Shown in pieces: positions 44,501 through 53,662 of a stretch of 64,000 nt of DNA. Below the pieces are notes generated by a model, which was given only the letters and a program-made list of their open reading frames with translations, had not been told where the DNA came from and did no database searches. Source of the DNA: VRUE01 sp963816785. Lineage in GTDB: Bacteria > Actinomycetota > Thermoleophilia > Solirubrobacterales > 70-9. Made by a program: the position numbers and the translations under genes. The first letter of the stretch is position 1; every line of letters begins with the position of its first letter. Location of the stretch: assembly GCA_963816785.1 (NCBI GenBank), contig CAWFLL010000002.1:310001-374000 (forward strand), in the 5' to 3' direction.

Positions 44501-44818
44501 ATGTCTGAGGGCCAGGCCGAAGCGCTGAGCGAGGACGACGTCTTCGAGGCGCTCGAGGAGGTGATCGACCCCGAGCTGGGGCTCGACTTCGTCTCCCTCG
44601 GGCTCGTCTATGACGTCGAGATCGAGAACCAGGACGTCTTCGTCACCTTCACCCTGACCACTCCCGCCTGCCCGATCGGCCCCCAGGTCTCCGAGCAGAT
44701 GAGGGAGTTCGTCGGCGACCTGCCCGGCGTCTCCGCGGTCCACCCGAAGATGGTCTTCGACCCACCGTGGTCCCCGGAGATGATGTCCGAGGACGCCAAG
44801 TTCGCGCTCGGGTTCTGA
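44501..44818 (+). CDS. MIP18/SufT-like iron-sulfur assembly protein
   Basis: 105 residues from ATG 44501. It is a DUF59/MIP18 domain throughout: LEEVIDPELGLDFVSLGLVY, then TLTTPACPIGPQVSEQM with the conserved Cys, then PKMVFDPPWSPEMMSED. SufT/PaaD-like proteins assist Fe-S cluster assembly or maturation in the cytoplasm. The main suf genes are 11-18 kb away on the other strand. It is probably co-transcribed with the acetyltransferase. Confidence 0.88.
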   Translation: MSEGQAEALSEDDVFEALEEVIDPELGLDFVSLGLVYDVEIENQDVFVTFTLTTPACPIGPQVSEQMREFVGDLPGVSAVHPKMVFDPPWSPEMMSEDAKFALGF

Positions 44819-44985
44819 AGGTCGGGGGGAGCCGGGGAATGGCTGCTCGCTGACCTTGAGGCCCTCGCCTCCCACCGAAGCGACTACACTCGATGCTCAG
44901 CCATACGTCGGGCCCTCTCCATCTCTCTCCTCCTGGCGCTAGCCGGACGGCACTCCCCCCCGAGAGGCATGAGATTGGACACTTT

Positions 44986-45279
44986 ATGGAGCAACGACGA
45001 GATGGGTTGCTGTCGCTGCGCAGCTCTTTCACTGGGTCTGCCTATCGCATCAACTTAAGCGGCGAGTTGGGCAGCAAGAACGTCGAGAGCTTCGCCGCTG
45101 AGCTACTCCGGATGGAGGACTCAGGCGCTGTGGAGGCGGTTATCGATCTGACCCAAGTCGAATTCATCGACTCCAGCGGCATGACCGTACTGGTCGAGAC
45201 CGGCAAGCGTTTTCATGCAGAGGGCCGGCATTTGCGCATCTTCGGACAACCGAGGCGATTGATTGCCCCAGCGAGATAG
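44986..45279 (+). CDS. STAS-domain anti-sigma-factor antagonist-like protein
   Basis: 97 residues from ATG 44986 (MEQRRDGLLSLR). YRINLSGELGSKNVESFAAE and AVIDLTQVEFIDSSGMTVLV are the STAS core; Ser63 of DSSG is the residue phosphorylated by RsbW/SpoIIAB-type kinases. The end (LRIFGQPRRLIAPAR) is about ten residues shorter than usual, so the last helix is missing or frame-shifted. No kinase or sigma factor is adjacent. The 167-base gap upstream shows no clear promoter beyond a TACACT at about 44884. Confidence 0.75.
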   Translation: MEQRRDGLLSLRSSFTGSAYRINLSGELGSKNVESFAAELLRMEDSGAVEAVIDLTQVEFIDSSGMTVLVETGKRFHAEGRHLRIFGQPRRLIAPAR

Positions 45280-45372
45280 GCAGAGCCGATCTCAAAAAGT
45301 GCCAGTTGACTGCTTCGGACCAGTGGGTGAGAGGCTTGGCGCATTCAGCGTCGCTCTCGATCGGAGGTTCCG

Positions 45373-46020
45373 ATGTATCGACTCAGGCCCCGACTGTCCT
45401 ACTCGAACGTGATGGCGACCGTGGCCGTCTTCATCGCTCTCGGCGGAAGCACCTACGCCGCGACGCAGCTGAAGAAGAACAGCGTCGGGCCCAAGCAGCT
45501 GAAGAAAAACTCGATAACCACCGCGAAAATCAAGAATCAGGCCGTTACCGCGGCCAAGGTCAGGAAAGGCACGCTGACCGGCACCCAGATCAACGCCTCG
45601 ACGCTCGGCACGGTTCCGGTGGCGAACCTGGCGATCTCGATTGCCCCGCCGGAAGGCTGGCACCTGGTCGGCGCTGCGGGAGAGCCGGTGTTCCAGAACG
45701 GCTGGAAAAACTCAACCCCCGTCCCGGTCGGTCCGGAGACGGTGGCCTTCTACAAGGACCGGGTTGGGGTCGTTCATCTGCGAGGAGCCGTCATGGGGGG
45801 CGTCGCAGGAAAAGTCATCTTTCAGATTCCGCCCGGGTTCCAGCCCGCTCCAGGCAAGATCCTGTCATTCGCGGCGGCCTGCGCCTGCCCTGGCGCGAAC
45901 ACCGGGATCATCAGCGTCATCGGCCGCAATACCGGAGTACCCGCCCTCGACGGCGCGGTTGCGCCCTCGCCTGCCACCTTCATCACCCTCGACGGGATCA
46001 CCTTCCGCGCCGAATCCTGA
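45373..46020 (+). CDS. Secreted repeat-type surface protein with C-terminal domain
   Basis: 215 residues. MYRLRPRLSYSNVMATVAVF begins with a basic part and a membrane/signal segment (VAVFIALGGSTYA). Repeats of about ten residues follow (QLKKNSVGPKQLKKNSITTA, AVTAAKVRKGTLTGTQI). The repeat spacing suggests a beta-solenoid stalk. The C-terminal about 110 residues form a beta-rich domain with a CAC pair, ending TLDGITFRAES. The family resembles the genes at 585 and 48462 and the relic at 18548. It is probably displayed on the surface; its role is unknown. Confidence 0.75.
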   Translation: MYRLRPRLSYSNVMATVAVFIALGGSTYAATQLKKNSVGPKQLKKNSITTAKIKNQAVTAAKVRKGTLTGTQINASTLGTVPVANLAISIAPPEGWHLVGAAGEPVFQNGWKNSTPVPVGPETVAFYKDRVGVVHLRGAVMGGVAGKVIFQIPPGFQPAPGKILSFAAACACPGANTGIISVIGRNTGVPALDGAVAPSPATFITLDGITFRAES

Positions 46021-46053
46021 GCGGAGAGCAAAGAGGCGGGTGGGGGCCTGGAC

Positions 46054-46104
46054 TCAGGGCCTGATGACCTTGAACTGGGACATCAGGCCGTGGTCCTCGT
46101 GGTC
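46054..46104 (-). pseudogene. C-terminal remnant of a multicopper oxidase/cupredoxin
   Basis: The minus strand reads DHEDHGLMSQFKVIRP and then a stop (TGA at 46056-46054). This matches the usual last strand of multicopper oxidases and nitrite-reductase-like cupredoxins, which carry a histidine pair near the C-terminus. Upstream, the frame loses all similarity within about ten residues (PPVVGSR). Only the 3' end of the gene survives. The rest of the 46021-46286 gap shows nothing recognisable. Confidence 0.45.
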
Positions 46105-46286
46105 GCGGCTGCCGACGACTGGGGGGGCAGCGCGAGGCTAGGTTGAATTGACCGCGGGAACTACCCGGGTAGATCGGCGATATCAATGCGTAATTTTGGG
46201 ATTCCGCAATGGCCCGGAAACAGCTTGGGAAAGCGGTTTCAGACCAACCCTCAACCTTCTCGGCGTTGGTACCGATAGGAAGTGCA

Positions 46287-47237
46287 ATGGACCCGAGAGA
46301 GACCGGAGCGCTGGTCGGGCTCGCGGAGCGCCGATTCCAGAACTTCTCCGAAGCCACCGACTCGCTGTTGGGGACCCTGTCAGAAGTCGTTCCTGGCGTC
46401 GTCGTGCTCGGGCGCCTCGATCCCGACGAGCAGGTGCACCGGGTGATCGAGGTCAGGGGCGAGGGCGTCGGGGGCCTGAGCCGCGGCACTGTGCTGACTC
46501 CGACGGGCGACGGCATCAACCAGGACTTCCTCCCCGCGCTCGGGGCACAGGACTGTCTCAGCGCGCCGCTGGAAATGACCGACGGGAGGATCGTCGGAGT
46601 CCTCTGCGCCGTCGATGCCGAGGCCGACTCCTACCGACCTGAGCACGCCGCCCAGCTCGCCATCGCCGCCCGCCTGCTCGGTCACGAATGGGAAAGCGTC
46701 GAGCTTCGATCGGAGCTCCGCCGCCTGCGGGGCCAGGTCAACGCCGGTCCCAGCACGGACGCCGATACCAGCCTCCCCGACCGCGACGGATTCCTCGACC
46801 TGCTCCACCATGAGTGGCGTCGGGTCGAGGAGGGCGTGGTCGAGTCGGTGCTCGTCGCCTGTCGTGTCAGCAGCGTCGAGAATGGGAACGGCAACGAGGC
46901 CGGGAGCGCGGGCAACAGGTTGGCCATGAAGCTGGCAGCGGACGTCCTCGCAGCGACGACTCGGGGCTCGGACAAGGTCGGCCGGGTCGCGGAGATGACC
47001 CTCGGCGCGATCCTCGTCGGCTGCGAGCTGGGCGACACGCCCGCCTTCGTCGCCCGCTACCTCGGCGCACTCGAGCGCGTCACCAACGGCAAGCAGCCGA
47101 TCGAAGTCTCCTGCGGCGTTCAGCCCCTGGCGGGCACGCCGACGCCGAGGGAGGCCCTCGATCTCGCCGAGATCGCGGCCGAGGACCCGGGTCGGCTTCC
47201 GGCCGACGACCTCACCCCGCAGGCAGCCCTGGAATGA
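46287..47237 (+). CDS. GAF plus degenerate GGDEF-like sensor protein
   Basis: 316 residues from ATG 46287, behind AGGAAG; ATG 46209 would add 26 poorly structured residues. The N-terminal half is GAF-like (VVLGRLDPDEQVHRVIEVRG, SAPLEMTDGRIVGVLCAVDA). The C-terminal half has the layout of a diguanylate cyclase (SLPDRDGFLDLLHHEWRRVE, then GSDKVGRVAEMTLGAILVGC) but has EMTLG where GGDEF should be, so it cannot be a normal cyclase. No membrane segment is visible. It overlaps the next gene by ATGA. Likely a receptor or regulator for a small-molecule or nucleotide signal. Confidence 0.65.
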   Translation: MDPRETGALVGLAERRFQNFSEATDSLLGTLSEVVPGVVVLGRLDPDEQVHRVIEVRGEGVGGLSRGTVLTPTGDGINQDFLPALGAQDCLSAPLEMTDGRIVGVLCAVDAEADSYRPEHAAQLAIAARLLGHEWESVELRSELRRLRGQVNAGPSTDADTSLPDRDGFLDLLHHEWRRVEEGVVESVLVACRVSSVENGNGNEAGSAGNRLAMKLAADVLAATTRGSDKVGRVAEMTLGAILVGCELGDTPAFVARYLGALERVTNGKQPIEVSCGVQPLAGTPTPREALDLAEIAAEDPGRLPADDLTPQAALE

Positions 47238-48457
47238 CCACCGAGCTCGCCCCCACGGAGACTCCCGTCAGCATCGCTGGCTTCGACAAGGGGGCGGCAG
47301 GGGTCACGCCACCGTCGAACCCCGACCGCCGCGGTGTCTTCCTCGCCGATGTCGTCGTCGAGCTCGGCCTCGCCGATCAGGAGACGATCGACAGCGCGAC
47401 GAAGGCTGCCCAGGAGGCCGAGAAGAGCCTCGAGCGGTACCTGCTCGATGCCGGCATCCTCGATGAAGAGCGGCTCTCCCGCGCGATCGCCGAGCGCAAC
47501 GGGCTCGACCACGTCGACCTCGACCGCTTCGAGGTGGACATGGAGGCGGCGGAGTTGGTGTCCCGATCGGTCGCGCTGCGCTACAGCGCCGTCCCGGTGG
47601 CCCTCGCCTCCGACGGCGCCCTGATCGTCGCGGTGGAGGATCCGTTCGACACGCTCGGGATCAACGACATCGAGGTGATGACGAGAAGCCAGGTGCGCCC
47701 GGCGATCGCCACCGCCAGCGGCATCAATGCGCTGATCGAGCGGCTTCCCGAGCAACCGGTCTCTAAGCCACCGCCTCCCGCTCCGCCTCCGGAGTTGCCC
47801 GAGCCGATGCTCGAGCCGCCACCGAGCGACGATGAGGCGCACTCCGAGATGCCGCCGGCCACCGCGCCGCCAGACCCTGCCGCCAACGGCGCTTTCGGCC
47901 TACGGCCCTTCCCAGAGCCGGAGCCGGAGCCCGAGGTCGAGCTGGAGCTCCTGCCGGAGCCCCTGATCGAGGTCGAGCTGGAGCCCGAGGTCGAGGACGA
48001 GCCCGATCCCGAGGTTGAGCTGGAGTTCGTGCCAGAGCCCATGGTCGAGGTCGAGCAGGAGCCCGAGGTCGAGGTCGAGCCCGTGGTCGAGCTGGAGCCC
48101 CTGCCGGAGCCCGAGGTCGAGCCGGAGCCGGAGCCGGGGCCGGAGATTCTTGGCGAGTCCGATCCGGGCCCTTCCGCTTCGGGCGAGCTGCGCGATCTCT
48201 CGGCCGAGCTGCGGGCGCTGCAGGAGACCGCCCGCCGATCCGACGAGCTTGCCCTGACCGTCGAGCAGCGAGTCGACGAGCTGAAGCGCGCCGATGATCG
48301 ATCGCAGGAGCTTGAAAGCGCGCTGCGGGCGGCCGAGCGCCGGGTGGAGGAGCTCGAGTCGCAGCTGACCGGAGTCGACGCCGTGGCGGATGAGCTGCGG
48401 GCGACGACCGAGAAGCTCGAAGAGGTCAACCGGGTGCTTGAGGGGAGCGCCCGTTAG
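47234..48457 (+). CDS. MshEN/GspE-N-domain protein with Glu-Pro-Val tract and coiled coil
   Basis: 407 residues from ATG 47234, which overlaps the preceding stop. Residues about 30-160 resemble the GspE N-terminal (MshEN, PF05157) domain: VFLADVVVELGLADQETIDS, YLLDAGILDEERLSRAIAER, SVALRYSAVPVALASDGALI. MshEN domains in other bacteria bind c-di-GMP. Residues about 175-320 are an acidic, Pro-rich tract of repeating E-P-E-V units. The C-terminus is a coiled coil (RVDELKRADDRSQELESALR). There is no ATPase domain, so it is not a secretion ATPase. It is probably an effector or scaffold for the upstream sensor. Confidence 0.7.
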   Translation: MTTELAPTETPVSIAGFDKGAAGVTPPSNPDRRGVFLADVVVELGLADQETIDSATKAAQEAEKSLERYLLDAGILDEERLSRAIAERNGLDHVDLDRFEVDMEAAELVSRSVALRYSAVPVALASDGALIVAVEDPFDTLGINDIEVMTRSQVRPAIATASGINALIERLPEQPVSKPPPPAPPPELPEPMLEPPPSDDEAHSEMPPATAPPDPAANGAFGLRPFPEPEPEPEVELELLPEPLIEVELEPEVEDEPDPEVELEFVPEPMVEVEQEPEVEVEPVVELEPLPEPEVEPEPEPGPEILGESDPGPSASGELRDLSAELRALQETARRSDELALTVEQRVDELKRADDRSQELESALRAAERRVEELESQLTGVDAVADELRATTEKLEEVNRVLEGSAR

Positions 48458-48461
48458 CGCG

Positions 48462-49058
48462 ATGCGGATGCGACCGAGACCTCGCGCGAGGCTGAACTAC
48501 GCAAATGTCGTCTCCACACTCTGCCTCTTCCTGCTGCTGGCGGGAGGAGCCGCCTACGGCGCCGGGAAGCTCGCCAAGAACTCGGTTGGGACCAAGCAGC
48601 TGAAGAAGAACTCGGTGACGGCCGCGAAAATCAGGAAGAACGCAGTGGGGACGGAGGCGATCAGGGACGGCGCTGTTAACGGGGCGAAGGTCCTGGACGG
48701 CTCGCTGGGTGCAACCGACATCAACCAGGGCTCGCTGAACGACGTACGGGCTGCCAACGTCACGGCGTTCTCCATCGGGAGTGACGAAAACTGCACGCCG
48801 TCCCTGCCGTTGCCCGCGGGTGTCACCTCCCAAGGGCAAGGTCCCGGCACCTGCAAACTGACCTTCCCCAATCCGATCACGAACTGCGCGGCAACCGCCG
48901 CAGTCCATCTGCGCGGTCTCGGCCCTGTGATCCTCATCGCCGCAGAACGTTCGGCCCAGATCGTCGATCGTGCAAGCGAACCCAATGCTCTCCAGATCGG
49001 CACCTATCGGGACGGCAATCTGGAGAGCCTGCCGTTCGACCTCGTGCTCGTCTGCTGA
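48462..49058 (+). CDS. Secreted repeat-type surface protein
   Basis: 198 residues from ATG 48462, four bases after the preceding stop, so probably in the same transcript as the sensor/MshEN pair. MRMRPRPRARLNYANV is basic, then VSTLCLFLLLAGGAAYGAG is the signal or anchor. Tandem repeats follow (LAKNSVGTKQLKKNSVTAAK, IRKNAVGTEAIRDGAVNGAK). The C-terminal domain has four cysteines (ENCTP, GTCKL, TNCAA, LVC) and could be disulfide-stabilised outside the cell. It belongs to the same family as the genes at 585 and 45373. Its place after a signalling pair suggests regulated surface display. Confidence 0.75.
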   Translation: MRMRPRPRARLNYANVVSTLCLFLLLAGGAAYGAGKLAKNSVGTKQLKKNSVTAAKIRKNAVGTEAIRDGAVNGAKVLDGSLGATDINQGSLNDVRAANVTAFSIGSDENCTPSLPLPAGVTSQGQGPGTCKLTFPNPITNCAATAAVHLRGLGPVILIAAERSAQIVDRASEPNALQIGTYRDGNLESLPFDLVLVC

Positions 49059-49073
49059 GCCTGGGGCCGCCCT

Positions 49074-49550
49074 CTAACGCCCGAGCTGCGGATCGTCGCC
49101 GTCGATCTCCTCGGCGGTCCCGTCGAAGTCATAGTGGCCTCCGGCCGGTTGCCTCTCGGGCGGGGTGCGGAGGCCGGCAGCCCCGACGACGAAGAAGCGG
49201 CGCCCCAGATAGGCGGCCATCAACCGCCTCACGATCGCCCGGGTCGGTGGGATCAGGAGGATCAGGCCGAGGATGTCGGTGAGGAAACCAGGGGTCAGCA
49301 GCAGCGTCCCCCCGACCGCGATCATCAGGCCGTCGGCGACCTCACGGGCGGGGAAGCGCCGGGCGGCGAGCGCTTCGTTGAAGCGCCGCCAGGCGCCGCG
49401 GCCCTGGTGGCGGAGCAGCAGTGAGCCCAGCAGCGCGTCCGCGAGCAGCAGCGCCAGGGTCGGCACGATTCCGATCGCCTGCCCAACCTGGATGATCACG
49501 TAGAGCTCGACGATCGGGACGACGATGAAGATGACGACGAGCAGGGCCAT
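49074..49550 (-). CDS. FxsA-family membrane protein
   Basis: 158 residues. MALLVVIFIVVPIVELYVII is the typical FxsA start, followed by the segment LALLLADALLGSLLLRHQGR and the conserved MIAVGGTLLLTPGFLTDILG. Four membrane segments are visible, then a polar tail (HYDFDGTAEEIDGDDPQLGR). FxsA was named for affecting exclusion of phage T7 by F plasmid in E. coli; its native role is unclear. It starts nine bases from the WS/DGAT gene's stop and may be read through from it. Confidence 0.88.
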   Translation of the reverse strand: MALLVVIFIVVPIVELYVIIQVGQAIGIVPTLALLLADALLGSLLLRHQGRGAWRRFNEALAARRFPAREVADGLMIAVGGTLLLTPGFLTDILGLILLIPPTRAIVRRLMAAYLGRRFFVVGAAGLRTPPERQPAGGHYDFDGTAEEIDGDDPQLGR

Positions 49551-49567
49551 CGCTTCAGCCTAGAGAC

Positions 49568-50981
49568 CTAACCTCCCCGTCTCGTCTTGGCCGCCTCGTC
49601 GAGCTCCGTCAAAGACTCGTCGATGCCCTCGGCGACCACGACGACGTCCTCCATCGAGTCGTAGTCGGCCAGCAGGCCGAAGCCGACGCGGCCGTTGTAG
49701 CTGATGATCGCCACCGCGAGCCCGTGGTTCGGGGGTAGAAAGGCGACCGGGAAGACCTCCTCCATCTCCCGCCCGAGGACGTAGAGGGGGATCTGTGGCC
49801 CGGGGACGTTGGTGACGATCAGGTTGAAGAGCCGGGTCGAGAAGTTGAGTCGCGAGGCCTGGGCGAGAAGGGTCATCGGAGCGAAGTCGTTGAAGCGGGA
49901 GATGACTTCGGCGCCGAGCGCCTGCTTGGAGCGCTTCAGACCCTCCATCTGCTCGGTCACGACCTGCAGCCTCCGCACCGGGTCCTCGAGGTAGACCGGC
50001 AGTGGCCCCCGCATCACGGTGAGGCGGTTGCCGAGCTCGCCGCGCTCGTCCTCGGTGCGGATCGAGACCGGCACCAGCGCCCGCAGCTCGAGCCCCTCGG
50101 TGCGGATTCCCCGGCCGTGCAGCCAGCGCCGCAGGGCGCCGGTCACGACCGCCAGCACGACGTCGTTGACGGTCCCCCCGAGTGAGTCCTTGATCCGTTT
50201 CAGGGTGGCCAGCTCCGAGCGGGTGAAGACGAAGCGGCGGTGGGGCCCGATCGGCTCGTTCAACGGGACCTTCGGAGCCGGGTCGGCGAGCGCGCCGACG
50301 ACCTCTCCAACGCCCCTCGAGTGCCTCGGTCACGCGCAGGGCCGCGCTCTCCGGGTGGAGCACCGCGTCGATCGCCTGCTCCGCCAGCCGCAGTGGCGCC
50401 CCGGCGACGTCCGAGACGCCGCGGGTGACCAGCTGGGTGGCGCTCGGCGTCGGCTGCGGCCGCCAGCCGTCTTCGGAGGGCCGCGGCTCGGGCTCCCGCT
50501 CGAGGTCGAAGAGGACGGTCCCGATGTCGACCCCGGAGATGCCGTCGACAGCGGCGTGGTGGGTCTTGGTCAGGATCGCGAAGCGGTCGCGCTCCAGGCC
50601 CTGCACCAGCCACATCTCCCAGAGCGGCTTCGAGCGGTCGAGGCGCTGCGAGAAGACCCGGCCGGCGAGGCGCATCAACTGCCGCTCGCCGCCCGGCTCG
50701 GGCAGCGCGGTGTGGCGGATGTGGTACTTGAGGTTGAAGTTGACGTCGTCCGCCCACAACGGGCGGCCGGCCTCCAGCGGCGGCATGACCAGCCGCTGGC
50801 GGAACCGCGGCACCTGGTCGAGCCGCCCGCGGACGTGGTCGACGAAGTCGAGGTAGGGCGGGGGAGGCCCCTCGAAGATCAGGAGGCCGCCGATGTGCAT
50901 GTGGCTGGCCGACGTCTCGTTCGTCAGGAACGAGGCATCGGTTGCGGTGAGACGGTCGAGATGACCCCCGGCGGTGCTCAT
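49568..50981 (-). CDS. WS/DGAT-type acyltransferase (one frame break)
   Basis: ATG 50981 (MSTAGGHLDRLTATDASFL) fits the family start. The catalytic HHxxxDG motif is TKTHHAAVDGISG. After a frame change near 50310 the C-terminal domain continues with FVFTRSELATLKRIKDSLGG, TVNDVVLAVVTGALRRWL and IVTNVPGPQIPLYVLG (the conserved NVPGP loop). About 470 residues result, normal for wax ester synthase/diacylglycerol acyltransferases. It makes storage triacylglycerol or wax from acyl-CoA at the membrane. It fits with the acyl-CoA dehydrogenase far upstream only in general lipid metabolism. Confidence 0.85.
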
Positions 50982-51060
50982 CCCTGAAAGGTAGCCTCGC
51001 GGGCTCGCCGGGACCATCCCGCTGCGCGGTTCGCAACGTCGCCATCGGTACCCTGGGCTC

Positions 51061-52047
51061 ATGCCCTCCGCTTCCCTGACCGCCCCGAGGCGGGTGCTGC
51101 TCGCCGCGCCGCGCGGCTACTGCGCCGGCGTCGACCGCGCCGTGCAGACGGTCGAGCGGCCCTCGAGCTGTACGGGCCCCCGGTCTACGTCCGCAAGGAG
51201 ATCGTCCACAACAAGCACGTCGTCGAGCAGCTCGCCGAAGCGGGGCGCGATCTTCGTCGACGAGGAGACCGAGGTGCCGGAGGGGGAGCTGGTCGTCTTC
51301 TCCGCCCACGGCGTCGCCGCCGACGGTGCACGAGAACGCGCGCCAGCCGGCGATCTGCACACGATCGACGCCACCTGCCCGCTGGTGACCAAGGTCCACG
51401 TCGAGGCGCGCAAGTTCGCCGCCGACGGCTACACGATCGTGCTGATCGGCCACGCAGGGCCACGAGGAGGTCGAGGGAACGACCGGCGAGGCGCCGGCGA
51501 GCATCGTCCTCGTGCAGACCGCCGAGGACGTGGACGACGCTCGAGGTCCCGGACCCCGAGCAGGGTCGCCTACATCACCCAGACGACCCTGTCGGTCGAC
51601 GAGACGACGGAGATCATCGCCGCCTGCGCGCACAAGTTCCCGCGCGATCGTCGGCCCGAAGTCCGACGACATCTGTTACGCGACCACCAACCGCCAGATC
51701 GCCGTCAAGCAGCTGGCCCGCGAGTGCGACCTGGTGCTGGTGATCGGCTCGACCAACTCCTCCAACTCGAACCGCCTGGTCGAGGTGGCGCGCGAGCACG
51801 GCGCCGCCTCGCACCTGATCGACAACTCGCTCCAGGTCGAGGAGGAGTGGCTGGACGGCGTCGAGACCGTCGGGATCACCTCCGGGGCGAGCGCTCCCGA
51901 GGAGCTCGTCGCGCAGCTCGTCGCGTTCTTCCGCGACCGCGGGGCGCAGAGAGGTCTCGGAGCTGCGGACGGTCGACGAGGACGTGCGCTTCATGCTCCC
52001 GAAGGAGATCCGGGTCGAGCTCGCTGCCGGCGCTGATCCCGCCGAGC
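51061..52047 (+). CDS. ispH: 4-hydroxy-3-methylbut-2-enyl diphosphate reductase (multiple frame breaks)
   Basis: ATG 51061. The three [4Fe-4S] cysteines are in PRGYCAGVDRAV, TIDATCPLVTKVH and SDDICYATTNRQ. FSAHGVA and TNSSNSNRLVEVA are further IspH landmarks. It catalyses the last MEP-pathway step to IPP and DMAPP. Frame changes lie near 51160, 51240, 51330, 51465, 51535, 51650 and 51955, nearly all consistent with one extra base. The last recognisable residues are RFMLPKEIRVEL near 52020; the exact stop is not resolved because frames conflict there. Since this enzyme is essential in organisms with the MEP pathway, the breaks are probably sequence errors. Confidence 0.8.
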
Positions 52048-52074
52048 TTCGGGGATCGCCGCCGTCGAAGCTCA

Positions 52075-52881
52075 CGGGCACTGCCGCCGGAGAAGCCGAC
52101 CGAGTAGACGCGAACGCCGGGCGTGGCGCCGAGCGACAGGTGGTGCGCTCGTGGCGCTCGTGGGCGGCGAGCTCGTAGGCGCCGGGCGCGTCGACCTCGA
52201 TCGCGAGCTCGGCGGCCCAGCCGTCGAGCGAGACCGCGAGCACGCCGCTGCCCGTCGACGGTCGCCCAGGCGCCGCCCGCCGCGTAGTCGAGCTCGAGCG
52301 GCGGTCGTCCTCGCCGCGCTTGCCACGGCTCGGACTCCGAGCCGCCCGGGAAGAGCTCGTCGCTGGGCGGCGCGACGAGCGCGCCCGGGGCGTCGGTGGG
52401 CCGCAGCGGCGCCAGCGGCTCGGGCAGCTCGAGGTCGGGCGTCGAGGCCGCGCAGCTCCTCCTGGATCGCCTCCTCGGTGGCCGCGTACTCGCCCTCGCC
52501 GAAGTGGAACCAGCGCAGCGCGCCGCCCTGGCCCCAGAGGAACAGCGACGGCCAGCCCTCGCACCCATAGTGCGTGCCAGACTCCGGTAGCGGGAGTCGA
52601 GCGGCGACGGGGAAGGGGACCTCGAGCCGCGTCGAGCGCCGCGGCGAGCTTGCCGGCGTCGGCCGTGAACGGAAAGCGGGGCGAGTTGACGCCGACGAGC
52701 GTCAGCCCGAGCTCGCGGTAGCGCGCCGTCCCACGCGCGCCAGGTAGGGGAGCGTGCGGACGCTCGATCAGCTGCGCGACGTCGACGAAGTGGACGAGCA
52801 GCGGGCCGCCGGCGCAGATCCGCTCGACCGCGCCAGGCTCTGCGCCGATCCACTCGTGTCCGGTGGGAGATCGGGCGGCAC
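52075..52881 (-). CDS. Thioredoxin-like (DipZ-C-like) protein (frame breaks)
   Basis: GTG 52881 is a likely start (VPPDLPP), then after a break HEWIGAEPGAVERICAGG and PLLVHFVDVAQL. A redoxin-like core follows (ELGLTLVGVNSPRFPFTADA, then GCEGWPSLFLWGQGGALRW, FHFGEGEYAATEEAIQEEL). The C-terminal half is beta-rich (GVLAVSLDGWAAELAIEVDA, VYSVGFSGG). No CxxC motif is seen, so it may not be an active oxidoreductase. Several frame changes occur (near 52850, 52765, 52630, 52570, 52455, 52320, 52255). The 3' end meets ispH tail to tail and cannot be fixed exactly. Confidence 0.55.
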
Positions 52882-52960
52882 GGCTATGTCGCGCGCTTGC
52901 GGTCGCACCGCGCCGGCTATTCTCCTGGGCCTCTCGCAGGCTGAACGAAGGAGGACTGAC

Positions 52961-53607
52961 GTGACGCAACGAGGATCTGGGAGCGGATCGAGCAGGCGCG
53001 CGAGCGCTGGAACGTGCTTCGCCACCCCTTCTACCAGCGCTGGTCGGCCGGAGAGCTGAGCCGCGAGGAGCTGGCGCGCTACTCGGGCCAGTACCGGCAC
53101 GCGGTGCGGGCGATCGCGGCCGCCTCAGCAGGCCGCCGCCGAGTTCGCTCCCGAGCGGCGCCCGAGCTGCGGCGACATGCGGTCGAGGAACGCGACCACG
53201 TGGCGCTCTGGGACGGCTTCGTCGAGGCGGCCGGCGGGTGCGCCGCCGACGGCCCCGACGCCGAGACCGAGGAGTGCGTGCGCGCCTGGTCGGATTGCCG
53301 GCCGCGCGGGCGGTGACGGCCTGCTGGCAAGGCTCGTCAGGCTGTACGCGATCGAGAGCGGCCAGCCGGCAGATCTCGCGCACCAAGCGCCAGGGCCTGG
53401 TCGACCGCTACGGATTCGCCGACGGCCCGGGCAACGAGCCTACTTCCGCGCTCCACGAGAAGGCCGACACCGAGCACGCCGCCGAGGCGCGCGCGCTGAT
53501 CGAGCGGATCTCGCCGACGCCGACGCGGACGCCCTGGTCGGCCGGCGGCGGAGGCCGTCTTCCGGGCCAACTGGCGGCTGCTCGACGGCGTCTCGGTCAC
53601 CGACTGA
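52961..53607 (+). CDS. CADD/TenA/PqqC-fold helical protein (frame breaks)
   Basis: GTG 52961 lies seven bases after GAAGGAGGA. Corrected, it begins MTQRIWERIEQARERWNVLR, then HPFYQRWSAGELSREELARY. EERDHVALWDGFVEAAGG carries the metal-ligand Glu/Asp/His pattern, and the protein ends ANWRLLDGVSVTD. About 210 residues, all helical, fit the CADD-like branch of the TENA/THI-4/PQQC fold. Some members replace part of folate (pABA) synthesis through a di-metal centre (family knowledge). Frame changes near 52975, 53130, 53290, 53375, 53445, 53520 and 53550. Confidence 0.7.
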
Positions 53608-53662
53608 TCGAACCGACGGGCTGCCGATCGACGCCGTCCCGTTGCGCTACCTTGCCTGAGCG

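Noticed and set aside
45280..45372. Missing C-terminal helix of the STAS protein encoded in another frame
   Set aside because: I looked for a typical final STAS helix in the next 90 bases in all three frames and found none, so a simple frame error does not explain the short end.
47890..48150. Glu-Pro-Val tract as a DNA tandem repeat or assembly artefact
   Set aside because: The units vary in length and codon use and the frame stays open on both sides, so it reads as a real low-complexity protein segment.
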